Shown: positions 1-9,114, numbered from the stretch's first letter. The stretch is DNA of 45,354 nucleotides from Flavobacteriales bacterium UBA5933 (GCA_002430925.1 DJDD01000148.1:1-45354), one strand, 5' to 3'. Numbers and translations: made by a program. The notes: a model not told the origin generated them from the letters alone.

Positions 1-61
1 ATTTTTCAAAGTTTTATAAATACAAAACCCTAAAAATATTTTTTTTCAACTCAATACAAAA

Positions 62-90
62 ATGAGGCTGCCCTTTTGAGACAGCCTCAT
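62..90. terminator. bidirectional rho-independent terminator
   Basis: A perfect 9-bp stem (ATGAGGCTG at 62-70 with CAGCCTCAT at 82-90) closes an 11-nt loop. On the minus strand it is followed by a T-rich tract (complement of 56-61). On the plus strand CTTTTTATT follows. It lies just beyond the stop codon of the gene ending at 105 and would end that minus-strand transcript. Confidence 0.8.
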
Positions 91-104
91 CTTTTTATTC
101 ACCT

Positions 105-1118
105 TTATTTAGAGTGTCTTATGGGTTTTTCTGGATATAAATTTTCTAAAGAAATAGATTCATTCCCCCTTGTGATATCACATTGAGGGTATTTATCTTT
201 AAATAATATAAAAGTCATACTTATTGGTTCATTAGAATCTATCTTGTTCAAAGAGCGAAATGCATTCAAAATTTGAATATCATTAAAATTATAATGGATA
301 CTGTACTCTTGTTGATGATTCGCCCAATCAATACTAAAATATCTTGGGATTTTCTGAAAATCTAGCGTATCATTATTCATAAATAAATTTAAATGTTCAT
401 ATGTATATGAATATGAATAAGCTGATTGTAAATTTTCATCATCATCAATCTTTACTTTAAATAACCATTTATATTTATTCTGTAACAAATCAGAAAAATC
501 GGTAATATTTTCTATTCCTTCATACCTATTAAACTTTTTATTCATATATTCTTCATAAGTCAACATTTCCAATTCTCCAGAACTAATTTTTGCATTATAA
601 CTATCTATAATTTCATATTCCTTATTTTCTTTTTCTTTAATCTTCAATATTACTTTCCCCGTTGGTTTTATTTCTAAAAATAAAATAGGATCTTCTTTGT
701 ATTTATCAGCTATATTTTTTATTTTCTCATAAGGAAGTTTTGTTGAAAGTTCATAGAATTTACGCTCATCTATAGAAAAATACTTTAAATATAAAGAATC
801 TGGTAAGAGATTATCAGAATAATGAAAAAGAACATTTTCTTCTATTTTAGTGGTTAATATTCCTCTATTTTTTCTTAATGATTCACTATTTAATCCAGTC
901 TTAGAATTATTAAAATTATTATAAAATTTTGCATCAATAATTTTAATAATATTTTCATCTTTTATTGAAGAATTTTCATCTGAACTATAAATCTCGGCAT
1001 TCCAATACATTTTATCATACTCTCTATTCTTATATCTCACTCCTAAGTTCAGTATAAGTAATAATCCAAAAGCTATTGCTAAAAAAATATTGATATAATC
1101 TATTATTTCTTTTTTCAT
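105..1118 (-). CDS. membrane-anchored protein, DUF2931-like, unknown function
   Basis: A 337-residue protein with one hydrophobic segment near the N-terminus (about residues 9-27) and a long hydrophilic remainder, so probably anchored in the inner membrane with an exported body. I do not recognise a characterised family. The stretch with SLYLKYFSIDERKFYELS followed by LPYEKI and a later PTGKVILKI recalls DUF2931, a Bacteroidota family of exported proteins, but this is from memory and only moderately sure. No catalytic motif is visible. It starts 5 bases after the stop of the small membrane protein gene at 1124-1405 and is probably co-transcribed with it, ending at the terminator at 62-90. Confidence 0.75.
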   Translation of the reverse strand: MKKEIIDYINIFLAIAFGLLLILNLGVRYKNREYDKMYWNAEIYSSDENSSIKDENIIKIIDAKFYNNFNNSKTGLNSESLRKNRGILTTKIEENVLFHYSDNLLPDSLYLKYFSIDERKFYELSTKLPYEKIKNIADKYKEDPILFLEIKPTGKVILKIKEKENKEYEIIDSYNAKISSGELEMLTYEEYMNKKFNRYEGIENITDFSDLLQNKYKWLFKVKIDDDENLQSAYSYSYTYEHLNLFMNNDTLDFQKIPRYFSIDWANHQQEYSIHYNFNDIQILNAFRSLNKIDSNEPISMTFILFKDKYPQCDITRGNESISLENLYPEKPIRHSK

Positions 1119-1123
1119 TTTTA

Positions 1124-1405
1124 TTAATGTTGATATGCTCCTCCTAAAGCTAATAGATATGATAAGACAGAAAATCCTAAAATAGAAATAACTAAAATAA
1201 ATATAGAAAAAGATTGAAATTCTTTTTGAAATCTAATATTTTTTAAAAAAAATGCAATCAGAATTGAAGTTATAGGGACAAAAAATACAACCAATAATCC
1301 TATATTCTCAAATAAGGGTATTAAATCAATATAAATAATCAATTTAACTAATGCTATTTCAGTAGCAAGTAAAAGAGCAAAAGTAATAAAAGGATTATTT
1401 CTCAT
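1124..1405 (-). CDS. small integral membrane protein, unknown
   Basis: A 93-residue, strongly hydrophobic protein with about three membrane segments (residues about 7-26, 34-54 and 65-87) joined by a short basic loop (KNIRFQK). No family is recognised. It is the first gene of a two-gene unit with the DUF2931-like gene 5 bases downstream, so the two may work together at the inner membrane. The ATG follows an A/T-rich leader with no visible Shine-Dalgarno sequence, which is normal for this group of bacteria. Confidence 0.7.
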   Translation of the reverse strand: MRNNPFITFALLLATEIALVKLIIYIDLIPLFENIGLLVVFFVPITSILIAFFLKNIRFQKEFQSFSIFILVISILGFSVLSYLLALGGAYQH

Positions 1406-1499
1406 ACATAATATTTTTTCAAATTACATTTATAATCAATTCAAAAACAATACCATATAATTACTTTAAATATCGATAAATTTATTAAAATAATTTTTA

Positions 1500-1594
1500 T
1501 TTGAGCAATTCCTGACGAACCGCGCTTTTTGTTGCAATATTTTTATTGCATTAAATCATTTCGTAAAAAGAATTTCCACAACAATCACTATTAC
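1500..1594 (-). repeat. structured intergenic element, copy D (diverged)
   Basis: Read on the minus strand, it begins GTAATAGTGATTG then GTGGAAATTCTTTTTA. After a hairpin it ends AAAAAGCGCGGTTCGTCAGG and AATTGCTCAA. This matches the 5' and 3' blocks of the copies at 22.9, 34.3 and 40.2 kb (GCAATAGTGATTGAAGCGGC and GCGCGCCCCGAAGGGATTGC in copy C). Its internal hairpin is TGCAATA/TATTGCA (1533-1550), sited differently from the other copies. It is the most degenerate of the four and the only one on the minus strand. Confidence 0.65.
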
Positions 1595-1802
1595 AAGTTT
1601 TTATTTTTATTAAAAACGTATTTATATTTTAGAAAACACTGTCACATTGATTACTGTAAACTAAAACTAGATAAAAAAAAGGATATTTCGACAAACTCAG
1701 ATTGATATTCGTCGTTGATTGAGGAAAAAAAGTTTAAGTCCTTACTTATTTTTCGATACTAAATTATGAAGAATTTTACTCTAAATGATGTTTTTTTTTC
1801 TA

Positions 1803-1843
1803 TCAGTTCGAGTGTTTTTAGTAAAAAAATGTATTGAGAACTT
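1803..1843. repeat. imperfect inverted repeat resembling a flavobacterial intergenic repeat
   Basis: The sequence CAGTTCGAGTG, a TTTTT-agt-AAAAA core and TATTGAGAACT form an imperfect hairpin (AGTTC at 1805-1809 pairs with GAACT at 1838-1842). On the minus strand it reads GTTCTCAATACA...CACTCGAACTGA. That recalls a dispersed repeat I associate with Flavobacterium and Chryseobacterium intergenic regions (GTTCTCGATACA...ACTCGAACTGA); this identification is from memory. It lies between the stop of the barrel gene and copy D of the other element. Confidence 0.45.
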
Positions 1844-1884
1844 AGACAGAATAAAAAGAATTATTGCTGTAATCATTGGAAAAA

Positions 1885-4560
1885 TTAAAATTTAAATTCT
1901 ACTCCTAAAAAAAACATTCTAGGAAGTAGTTTATATGAAGATATAGATTTATTATAATCATTAACAGACAGATTATAAAATGTATTTGTATTAGTTATGT
2001 TTTGCAATTTTAATAAAACATTTATTTTATATTTTCTGTAATTATACAATAAGTCTAAATCAGAAAAATAGTAAGTATTTTTACCTTGTAAATTTGGTAA
2101 ATAATAGATATTTTGATTTAATTTAGAAAAAAAATTATCATTCCATTTAAAGTTCAAGTCAAGCATTGATGTCAAATATTGTTGTTTAATTTTACTAGAC
2201 GCTACTTTAAAAGAATTTATATTCCATTCATTTAATAAACTATAATTCACAATTGATTTTTTAAATGCAGAATTTACGGAAAACCCTAATTTGTAAAAAT
2301 TCTGATTAATATCTCTTAATTCATTAGAATTTATATAATTTTTATAGGATGAGTAGTTATGCATAAAATTGAATTTTAGATAATGATTAACTTTATCAAA
2401 AAGATAACTCACATATGAAGTTGTTAAAATCTCATTTCTATCGTTTAAAATTATTGCATTACTCAATTTATAATCCTGACTTACTATAACTTTTTCTGTA
2501 ACATATTTAGAAGAAAATTTATATCGAGATTCTAAACCAAAATTAAAAAAATCATAAGACTTACCGTAATCATAATTAATTGAACTTGATAATGTCGGTA
2601 ATATATAATTAGAACTAAATTTACTTTCAAAATTTCTATTTCCTTTATAGAGATAATTATCATATTGATCAACAAAATTCAAACTTTGATTATCGTATTG
2701 CAATTTTACTCTAAATTCATGCTTTTTGGTTGGATTATATTTTATTTGAGAATAAAAGTTAGGAAAAACATTATTAGATGGATTTTTTTGATTAATGCTG
2801 CTATAATTCATCTGGATATAAGTAATTCCAAGATAATTTTGCCAACTCAACTTTTTAGTAAAATTCCATATATATTTTAAATTTGCTGTAACCTCCCAAA
2901 AATTTAAATGAACAATATTTTGATAATCTGAAGGAAATAAAAATTGATTATCATCTTGAATACCAAATGTTGTATTGAATTGATTTTTTAATCGTTGAAA
3001 ACTAAACTTACTTTCAAATAAATTATTTTTACTTGTCTTTCGAATCCAACGAAATTCAAGTGCTTGATAATTAAATTTTCTTTGCAATTTTTCATGCAAA
3101 TTATAAACAGGAAAATCTCCAAATAAATTTTCGAAAATTATATTCTGTGAATTTGAAAATAAATTTTCCTTATTATTTTGATATAAATAACGAAAATCTA
3201 TTAAAAATACATCTTGATCATTTATCCTATTAGTATAATTAATTTTTTGATCAATAAAATTTGCTTTAATTGGTATATTATTTTTTGATACAATAGAATT
3301 AAAATTATTTATTTCATTATTGTTAATATATTTATGAGAAAAATTAGACGACGCTACTATAGACGAGTTTTTATCGACTACATAAGTCCAATCTAAACCT
3401 GCTTTTAAGTCAAAAGTTGAATCTTTAGAATTATTTTCTTCTGTATTTGTAAAATCTCCAGATTCGGTATAATATACTGTATTATTATTTCTATAAAACT
3501 GAAATTGATCCCACTTTGCCGCAACTTTTGATTGCAATTTCAATCTATCGGAAAGGTTAAAAATAGAATTTAAAGAACCCATTTTTAGTTGATTAAACCT
3601 ATATTTTGATGCATCTATTTCAGCAATATTATTAGTTTTTCTAAGATATAAAGGATTAGAGATTTCATCGCCAATGGTATTATCAGAAGTTTTGTAGAGT
3701 AAATCAATATCACCTGTAGAATCTTCTCCAATATCATTAAAATTCGTCAAGAAATAATGTTTATTTTTCTTACCAAAACTCATCAAATTAGCAGATATAC
3801 TATAGTAATTTCCTGGATAAAATGTCGATTTTAAATTAGCATTCCCAAACCATTGGTTTTTTGCACCATCTTCTAATGTAAGATTTAAAGCAATTTTATC
3901 TGAATCTTCTAATCCTTTTAGTAAATTATTATGAGAATAATTCCGTAAAACTTCAATTTTATCAATTGGTTTTGAAGGCATGTTTTTTGAAATCATTTTA
4001 TAACCTTTTTCAAAAAAATCATCTCCTTCTATCATGATTTTTTCTATTTCTTGTCCATTTACAAATACTGCTCCATCCTTATCCAGTTTTATTCCAGGTA
4101 TTTTTTTTAATAAATCTTCAACAACCTGTTCATTTCCAACCGAATAAGCCTTGGCGTCAAAAATTATGGTATCACTTTTTACTTTATAATTTTTTTTATC
4201 AATTTGAACTTCTTTTAATTCAATACTTTTTTTTCTGATTATAAAATTTGTATTTATTTTTCTATCAGAAGAAGATATTGAAATAGAATACTTATCACTT
4301 TCGTAATCTAAATCATTTACCATTAAATAATAACTTCCTGTATTTTTTGTTATAAGAGAATAATTACCATTTACATCTGTAAAAGTATAGGATTCTAGTT
4401 CATCATTTTCATTATACAATTGGATTCCTATACCTTGTAAATCTACTTTTTCTAAGGAATTTTCTATGTAAATATTTCCCTCTATTTTTATTTGAGAAAA
4501 CAAAGGGAAATTGTAAAATGTAAAGAAAAAGAAAAGCAATTTACCAAGTTTCCCATTCAT
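1885..4560 (-). CDS. TonB-dependent-receptor-like outer membrane beta-barrel protein
   Basis: An 891-residue outer membrane protein. Residues about 1-22 are a signal peptide ending LFSQ. Residues about 25-110 form a carboxypeptidase-regulatory-like beta-sandwich (DVNGNYSL). Residues about 125-235 form a plug-like domain (DTIIFDAKAYSVGNEQVVEDLLKK, KIPGIKLDKDG, NGQEIEKIMIEGDDFF). The rest is a long barrel rich in alternating aromatic strands ending in FKF. This is the usual build of Bacteroidota proteins with an OMP_b-brl_3-type barrel that accompany GLPGLI proteins. Its start overlaps the GLPGLI gene by 20 bases, so translation is probably coupled. The substrate is unknown; peptide or metal-related cargo is possible but not shown. 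Confidence 0.9.
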   Translation of the reverse strand: MNGKLGKLLFFFFTFYNFPLFSQIKIEGNIYIENSLEKVDLQGIGIQLYNENDELESYTFTDVNGNYSLITKNTGSYYLMVNDLDYESDKYSISISSSDRKINTNFIIRKKSIELKEVQIDKKNYKVKSDTIIFDAKAYSVGNEQVVEDLLKKIPGIKLDKDGAVFVNGQEIEKIMIEGDDFFEKGYKMISKNMPSKPIDKIEVLRNYSHNNLLKGLEDSDKIALNLTLEDGAKNQWFGNANLKSTFYPGNYYSISANLMSFGKKNKHYFLTNFNDIGEDSTGDIDLLYKTSDNTIGDEISNPLYLRKTNNIAEIDASKYRFNQLKMGSLNSIFNLSDRLKLQSKVAAKWDQFQFYRNNNTVYYTESGDFTNTEENNSKDSTFDLKAGLDWTYVVDKNSSIVASSNFSHKYINNNEINNFNSIVSKNNIPIKANFIDQKINYTNRINDQDVFLIDFRYLYQNNKENLFSNSQNIIFENLFGDFPVYNLHEKLQRKFNYQALEFRWIRKTSKNNLFESKFSFQRLKNQFNTTFGIQDDNQFLFPSDYQNIVHLNFWEVTANLKYIWNFTKKLSWQNYLGITYIQMNYSSINQKNPSNNVFPNFYSQIKYNPTKKHEFRVKLQYDNQSLNFVDQYDNYLYKGNRNFESKFSSNYILPTLSSSINYDYGKSYDFFNFGLESRYKFSSKYVTEKVIVSQDYKLSNAIILNDRNEILTTSYVSYLFDKVNHYLKFNFMHNYSSYKNYINSNELRDINQNFYKLGFSVNSAFKKSIVNYSLLNEWNINSFKVASSKIKQQYLTSMLDLNFKWNDNFFSKLNQNIYYLPNLQGKNTYYFSDLDLLYNYRKYKINVLLKLQNITNTNTFYNLSVNDYNKSISSYKLLPRMFFLGVEFKF

Positions 4561-5296
4561 ATTTACGTTCTCTTGATTTTTCTCTTCTCATATCATCTGG
4601 AATTTGTACATATATAGCTCCATAAGATTTAGCTGCTAATGCTCTAGATTGAGCATCATCTTCACTATCTTCATATTTAATATAATCTTTTAATGATAAT
4701 TTAAATTTATTTAAATCCACTGACAGTTTTTTATCTGTCGTATATGGATAAATAATTTTAGTTGCTCTCCAATAAATTGTAGGATTTTCTTGAGATTCAA
4801 CCTTAAGAATCAATCCTGGTAAACCTTTAAACTTCCATGGTCCAAAAGTAGTAGGAATTTGATTAGTATAATAAGCAACATATGTAGAACCTCTAAAATT
4901 TAGTTTAGCTTCGTTACATTTATAACCTTGTATCTCGATTGTTTTTTCTGATGAAGATAACTCCCATTTCATAGTAGAAATAGAATCTTTAATAAAATAA
5001 TCTTCATCATTATATTCAGTTTGTATATAATTTATTTCTGGTTTTTTTATATTTTGATAAACAATAGAATGCGTAAAATCTCCAGAAGAAAACATATTTT
5101 TACCCATAGACTCTTTATTCTTATTCGTTGTAAGTCCCTCTTCATAAAAAGAAGAAGTTTTATCTGCAATTAAAATTCCTATTGTACTGTCATATATTCT
5201 CACATCATATTCAACATATAATTTGTTTTGTCCGTAAAGCTGAAAAGCAAAACTTAGAAAAATAATAAAAAATATTTTTTTTGATAATAATTTCAT
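4541..5296 (-). CDS. GLPGLI family protein
   Basis: A 251-residue exported protein with a signal peptide (residues about 1-22, ending LYGQ) and the family signature GLPGLI exactly at residues 158-163, within FGPWKFKGLPGLILKVES. GLPGLI proteins are a Bacteroidota family of unknown biochemistry found beside TonB-dependent-receptor-like barrels, as here: the barrel gene overlaps its 3' end by 20 bases. A terminator-like hairpin with its T-run ends only about 12 bases upstream of the ATG. The gene therefore has almost no room for its own promoter and may depend on read-through from the small exported-protein gene. Confidence 0.93.
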   Translation of the reverse strand: MKLLSKKIFFIIFLSFAFQLYGQNKLYVEYDVRIYDSTIGILIADKTSSFYEEGLTTNKNKESMGKNMFSSGDFTHSIVYQNIKKPEINYIQTEYNDEDYFIKDSISTMKWELSSSEKTIEIQGYKCNEAKLNFRGSTYVAYYTNQIPTTFGPWKFKGLPGLILKVESQENPTIYWRATKIIYPYTTDKKLSVDLNKFKLSLKDYIKYEDSEDDAQSRALAAKSYGAIYVQIPDDMRREKSRERKYEWETW

Positions 5297-5308
5297 AAAA
5301 TGATATTT

Positions 5309-5340
5309 AAAAAAAGAGTTGTAGAATAAACTACAACTCT
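5309..5340 (-). terminator. terminator or attenuator between the 86-aa gene and the GLPGLI gene
   Basis: A perfect 10-bp stem, AGAGTTGTAG (5315-5324) with CTACAACTCT (5331-5340), has a 6-nt loop and is followed on the minus strand by T7 (complement of 5309-5315). It lies after the stop of the 86-residue exported protein (5362) and 12 bases before the GLPGLI start (5296). It should terminate most transcripts, leaving partial read-through into GLPGLI and the receptor. Confidence 0.8.
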
Positions 5341-5361
5341 ATTATAGTTAATAAAAGTATA

Positions 5362-5622
5362 TTATGGGGTCATAGCATCTTGAAAACGAGCCCAACTAGC
5401 ACAAGCTGATTCACTATCTTGATATGACATAGCCATTCTTGCTACTTTACCTCCTCTATATATAGTTACTGTACAAACACCAGCAGCATTCATTTCATAA
5501 TGATAAACAATTGTTTCTTCTTGACTTTTATCCATAGTGAAAGTTTCAATAGATTCTTGATTATTCGCCATAGCGAAAGTTCCTGTAAGTACTAAAGTAC
5601 TTAATAAAAGTAATTTTTTCAT
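5362..5622 (-). CDS. small exported protein, unknown
   Basis: An 86-residue protein with a clear signal peptide (MKK, hydrophobic core, AMA cleavage near residue 19), giving a mature chain of about 67 residues. It contains two cysteines (C50 and C74) that could form one disulfide in the periplasm. No family is recognised. It is followed by a strong hairpin terminator and then by the GLPGLI/receptor pair. It may be the abundant first product of that transcript, or a separate gene. The start ATG is preceded by CAAAATCTT, typical A-rich initiation for Bacteroidota. Confidence 0.75.
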   Translation of the reverse strand: MKKLLLLSTLVLTGTFAMANNQESIETFTMDKSQEETIVYHYEMNAAGVCTVTIYRGGKVARMAMSYQDSESACASWARFQDAMTP

Positions 5623-5837
5623 AAGATTTTGTTTTAAAATTAAACGTCCGTTGTTGATTTAGGTATACCGAATAATTTAAGAAAAGTGATCAATTTTTCT
5701 CAAAGAATAAAATAAATTTATATAAAAAAAATATAAAATCATAATTATTTCAAAAATTAAACAAACTTAATTAATTAAAAACGAATAACATACAGATTAT
5801 AATCAGATAATTTTAAGAGATTAAGGATTAAAACCAC

Positions 5838-5864
5838 AAAAAAAGCCTCGCAATGCGAGGCTTT
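5838..5864. terminator. terminator of the arg/car operon
   Basis: A perfect 10-bp stem, AAAGCCTCGC (5842-5851) with GCGAGGCTTT (5855-5864), has a 3-nt loop and is followed on the minus strand by T7. It sits 22 bases beyond the carB stop and ends the minus-strand arginine/carbamoyl-phosphate operon. Confidence 0.9.
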
Positions 5865-5886
5865 AAAACTTATAACTTAAAACGTA

Positions 5887-8800
5887 TTATTTGTTTCTGT
5901 ATTCATTCCATGTTTTAATTTTCAAATCATCGATAGATAATTGAGTAAATGCATTGATGAAAGCCGCAGCTAAACGTGCATTTGTAATTAATGGAATATT
6001 GAAATCTACCGCTGTACGACGAATTTGATAATCGTTATCTAATTCCGCTTTTGTTAAGTTTTTCGGAATGTTAATAACCATATCGAACTTGTGGTCGTGT
6101 AGATATGTTTTTACATTTGGTTCTTTATTATCACTTGGCCAGTAAACTAATGTAGAATAAACATCATTTTCTGTAAAGAATTTGTGTGTTCCTTCTGTCG
6201 CATAAATTTTATAACCTTTTGCGATTAATTGTTTTGCTGCTCCTAATAATGCAACTTTAGATTCAATTGGTCCTCCAGAAATTAATATTGTTTTTTCTGG
6301 AATTTTGTATCCTACAGATAACATTGATTTCAATAATGCTTCTTCTGCTGTATCTCCAATACAACCAACTTCTCCTGTAGATGACATATCTACTGATAAT
6401 ACTGGATCTGCTCCTTGTAAACGTGTAAATGAGAATTGAGATGCTTTAACACCAACATAATCTAAATCGTAAACGATTTCTGAGTTTCCTTTTTCAACTT
6501 CTAATCCTAAAAGAACTTTTGTTGCTTTTTCGATTAAGTTGTTTCCAGATACTTTTGATACGAATGGGAATGAACGAGATGCACGAATATTTGTTTCGAT
6601 TACACGAACTGTATTGTTCTTTGATAAGAACTGAATGTTCATTGGTCCACTAATCTCGAATTTTTTCGCAATTTTAGCAGCTACTTTACGCATCTGACGA
6701 ATTGTTTCGATGTATACTTTTTGTGGTGGATAATACATTGTAGCATCTCCTGAGTGTACACCTGCAAATTCTACGTGTTCTGAAATTGCATAATCTACAA
6801 TTTCTCCATTTTGACAAACAGCATCTAATTCGATTTCTTTTGCTCCTTGTACAAATTCTGAAACAACAACTGGATAATCTGGTGAAACTTCTTTTGCTAA
6901 TTTCAAGAATGCATCTAACTCATGTGTGTTAGAAACAACATTCATCGCTGCTCCTGAAAGTACATAAGATGGACGAATAAGAACTGGAAAACCTACCTCA
7001 TCAACAAATTTGTGAATTGCTTCTAAAGAAGAAAGCTCTTTCCAACGTGGTTGATCGATTCCTAATTCATCTAATATCTCTGAGAATTTATGACGGTTTT
7101 CTGCATCATCAATTTTTAAAGGAGAAGTTCCTAAAATTGGCATGTTTTGGTCATACAATTTCATTGCTAAGTTATTTGGAATTTGTCCTCCTGTAGAAAT
7201 AATTGTTCCGTGAGGATTTTCGAATTCCAAGATATCCATTACACGCTCAAAAGATAATTCTTCGAAATATAATCTGTCCGAAGTATCATAATCTGTAGAA
7301 ACTGTTTCTGGGTTGTAGTTGATGATGATTGTTTTGTAACCATTTTTACCAGCAGTTTGTGCTGCATTAACTCCACACCAGTCAAACTCTACAGAAGAAC
7401 CAATACGGTAAACTCCAGAACCTAAAATACAAACTGCTTTTTCTGTTTCTGGTGTTAAATCGTTTTCTGTTCCGTGATATGTTGTATATAAATAATTTGT
7501 TTGTGCTGGGAATTCTGCCGCTAATGTATCAATTTGTTTGATAACTGGTTTTATTCCGAAGTTTTTACGTAATTCACGAACTGTTAATTCATTTCTATGA
7601 ACTCCACTTTCTCCTTTTACTAAAACAGCAATTTGTTGATCAGAGAAACCTAATTTCTTTGCTCTTCCAATTAAATCAGCATCAATTTGTTCGAATCTTT
7701 CTAAAGCTTCAAATTCTTTTGAAGTATTAAAAATACGCTCTAAACGTTGTAAGAACCATAAATCAATTTTTGTTAGATCATGAATTTTCTCGATAGAATA
7801 TCCCGCTTTGAATGCTTCTGTTACAGCATATAAACGTTCGTCATTTGGTTCTGCTAACCAAGTGTCTAATGATTCTCCTTCTGGAATTGTAAATCCGTTT
7901 GCTACAAATCCTCTGTGACCAATGTCTAACATACGAACACCTTTCTGAATTGCTTCTTCGAAAGAACGTCCAACTGCCATAACTTCTCCTACAGATTTCA
8001 TTGCAGAACCAATGTTTCTACGAACACCGTAGAATTTATTTAAATCCCAACGAGGTAATTTAACCACACAATAATCTAACGCAGGTTCGAACATTGCAGA
8101 AGTTGTTTTTGTAACGCTGTTTTTTAATTCGTCTAATGTATAACCTAAGGCTAATTTAGCAGCTACAAAAGCTAATGGATAACCTGTTGCTTTTGATGCT
8201 AAAGCTGATGAACGAGATAAACGAGCATTTACTTCGATAACACGATATTCTTCTGAAACTGTATCAAAAGCGTACTGAATGTTACATTCTCCAATTACTC
8301 CTAAGTGGCGAATTGTACGAATAGCAACTTCACGTAATTTATGATATTCTGAGTTTGATAATGTTTGTGATGGAGCAACTACAATAGATTCTCCTGTATG
8401 TACACCAATTGGATCGAAGTTTTCCATATTACAAACAGTAATACAGTTATCTGCTGAATCCCGAACTACTTCGTATTCTACTTCTTTCCACCCTTTTAAT
8501 GATTCCTCTACTAATACTTGGTTAGAGTAAGTGAAAGCTTTTTCTACTAATTCTAATAATTCTTCATCATTATTAGCAAAACCAGAACCTAAACCTCCTA
8601 AGGCATAAGCTGCACGAATAATTAATGGAAAACCAATTCTATTACCGGCTTCCATTGCGTCTGCAACTGTTTCTACAGCTTCTGAACGAGCTGTTAAAAC
8701 TCCGATTTGGTCTAATTTTTCGATAAAAATATCACGATCTTCAGTTGACTCAATTACAGAAATTGGTGTTCCTAAAACGCGAACGTTGTATTTATCGAAT

Positions 8801-9114
8801 ATGTTATTTTTATTTAATTCTACCGCACAGTTTAATGCCGTTTGTCCACCAAAGGCAACCATTATTCCGTCTGGTTTTTCTTTTTGAATTACTTTCTCAA
8901 CAAAATAAGGTGTTACAGGTAAGAAATAAATTTCGTCTGCAATTCCTTCAGATGTTTGTACTGTTGCAATATTTGGATTAATTAATACAGTTTGTATTCC
9001 TTCCTCTTTTAAAGCTTTTAATGCTTGTGAACCAGAATAATCGAATTCTCCAGCTTCTCCAATTTTTAAAGCTCCTGATCCTAATACTAATACTTTTTTA
9101 ATATCTTTTAACAT
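5887..9114 (-). CDS. carB: carbamoyl-phosphate synthase large subunit (CAD/CPS1-like)
   Basis: A 1075-residue ammonia-using subunit of glutamine-dependent carbamoyl-phosphate synthase (E. coli CarB is 1073). It makes carbamoyl phosphate from bicarbonate, two ATP and ammonia delivered by CarA. Two ATP-grasp halves are visible: the first opens LGSGALKIGEAGEFDYSGSQ and has FGGQTALNCAVEL; the second has GSGVYRIGSSVEFDWCG, NPETVSTDYDTSDRLYFEE and RPSYVLSGAAMNVV. A C-terminal MGS-like regulatory domain (ILISGGPIESKVALL onward) follows. Several signatures (GEFDYSGSQ, LINPNIATVQTS, EFDWCG, VLSGAAMNV, AISEHVE-AGVHSGDAT, SRSFPFVSK) match animal CAD/CPS1 better than E. coli CarB, as I recall those sequences. 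It starts 11 bases after the carA stop and is the last gene of the arg operon. Confidence 0.97.
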   Translation of the reverse strand: MLKDIKKVLVLGSGALKIGEAGEFDYSGSQALKALKEEGIQTVLINPNIATVQTSEGIADEIYFLPVTPYFVEKVIQKEKPDGIMVAFGGQTALNCAVELNKNNIFDKYNVRVLGTPISVIESTEDRDIFIEKLDQIGVLTARSEAVETVADAMEAGNRIGFPLIIRAAYALGGLGSGFANNDEELLELVEKAFTYSNQVLVEESLKGWKEVEYEVVRDSADNCITVCNMENFDPIGVHTGESIVVAPSQTLSNSEYHKLREVAIRTIRHLGVIGECNIQYAFDTVSEEYRVIEVNARLSRSSALASKATGYPLAFVAAKLALGYTLDELKNSVTKTTSAMFEPALDYCVVKLPRWDLNKFYGVRRNIGSAMKSVGEVMAVGRSFEEAIQKGVRMLDIGHRGFVANGFTIPEGESLDTWLAEPNDERLYAVTEAFKAGYSIEKIHDLTKIDLWFLQRLERIFNTSKEFEALERFEQIDADLIGRAKKLGFSDQQIAVLVKGESGVHRNELTVRELRKNFGIKPVIKQIDTLAAEFPAQTNYLYTTYHGTENDLTPETEKAVCILGSGVYRIGSSVEFDWCGVNAAQTAGKNGYKTIIINYNPETVSTDYDTSDRLYFEELSFERVMDILEFENPHGTIISTGGQIPNNLAMKLYDQNMPILGTSPLKIDDAENRHKFSEILDELGIDQPRWKELSSLEAIHKFVDEVGFPVLIRPSYVLSGAAMNVVSNTHELDAFLKLAKEVSPDYPVVVSEFVQGAKEIELDAVCQNGEIVDYAISEHVEFAGVHSGDATMYYPPQKVYIETIRQMRKVAAKIAKKFEISGPMNIQFLSKNNTVRVIETNIRASRSFPFVSKVSGNNLIEKATKVLLGLEVEKGNSEIVYDLDYVGVKASQFSFTRLQGADPVLSVDMSSTGEVGCIGDTAEEALLKSMLSVGYKIPEKTILISGGPIESKVALLGAAKQLIAKGYKIYATEGTHKFFTENDVYSTLVYWPSDNKEPNVKTYLHDHKFDMVINIPKNLTKAELDNDYQIRRTAVDFNIPLITNARLAAAFINAFTQLSIDDLKIKTWNEYRNK

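Larger units (their letters stand above)
1406..1884. other. gene-free stretch with degenerate repeats
   Basis: No convincing gene is present in these 479 bases. The stretch holds an inverted copy (copy D) of the structured intergenic element at about 1500-1594. It also holds decayed repeat-like sequence at about 1680-1780 (CGACAAACTCAGATTGA) and an imperfect inverted repeat at 1803-1843. The remainder is A/T-rich with no other structure that I can support. Confidence 0.6.
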
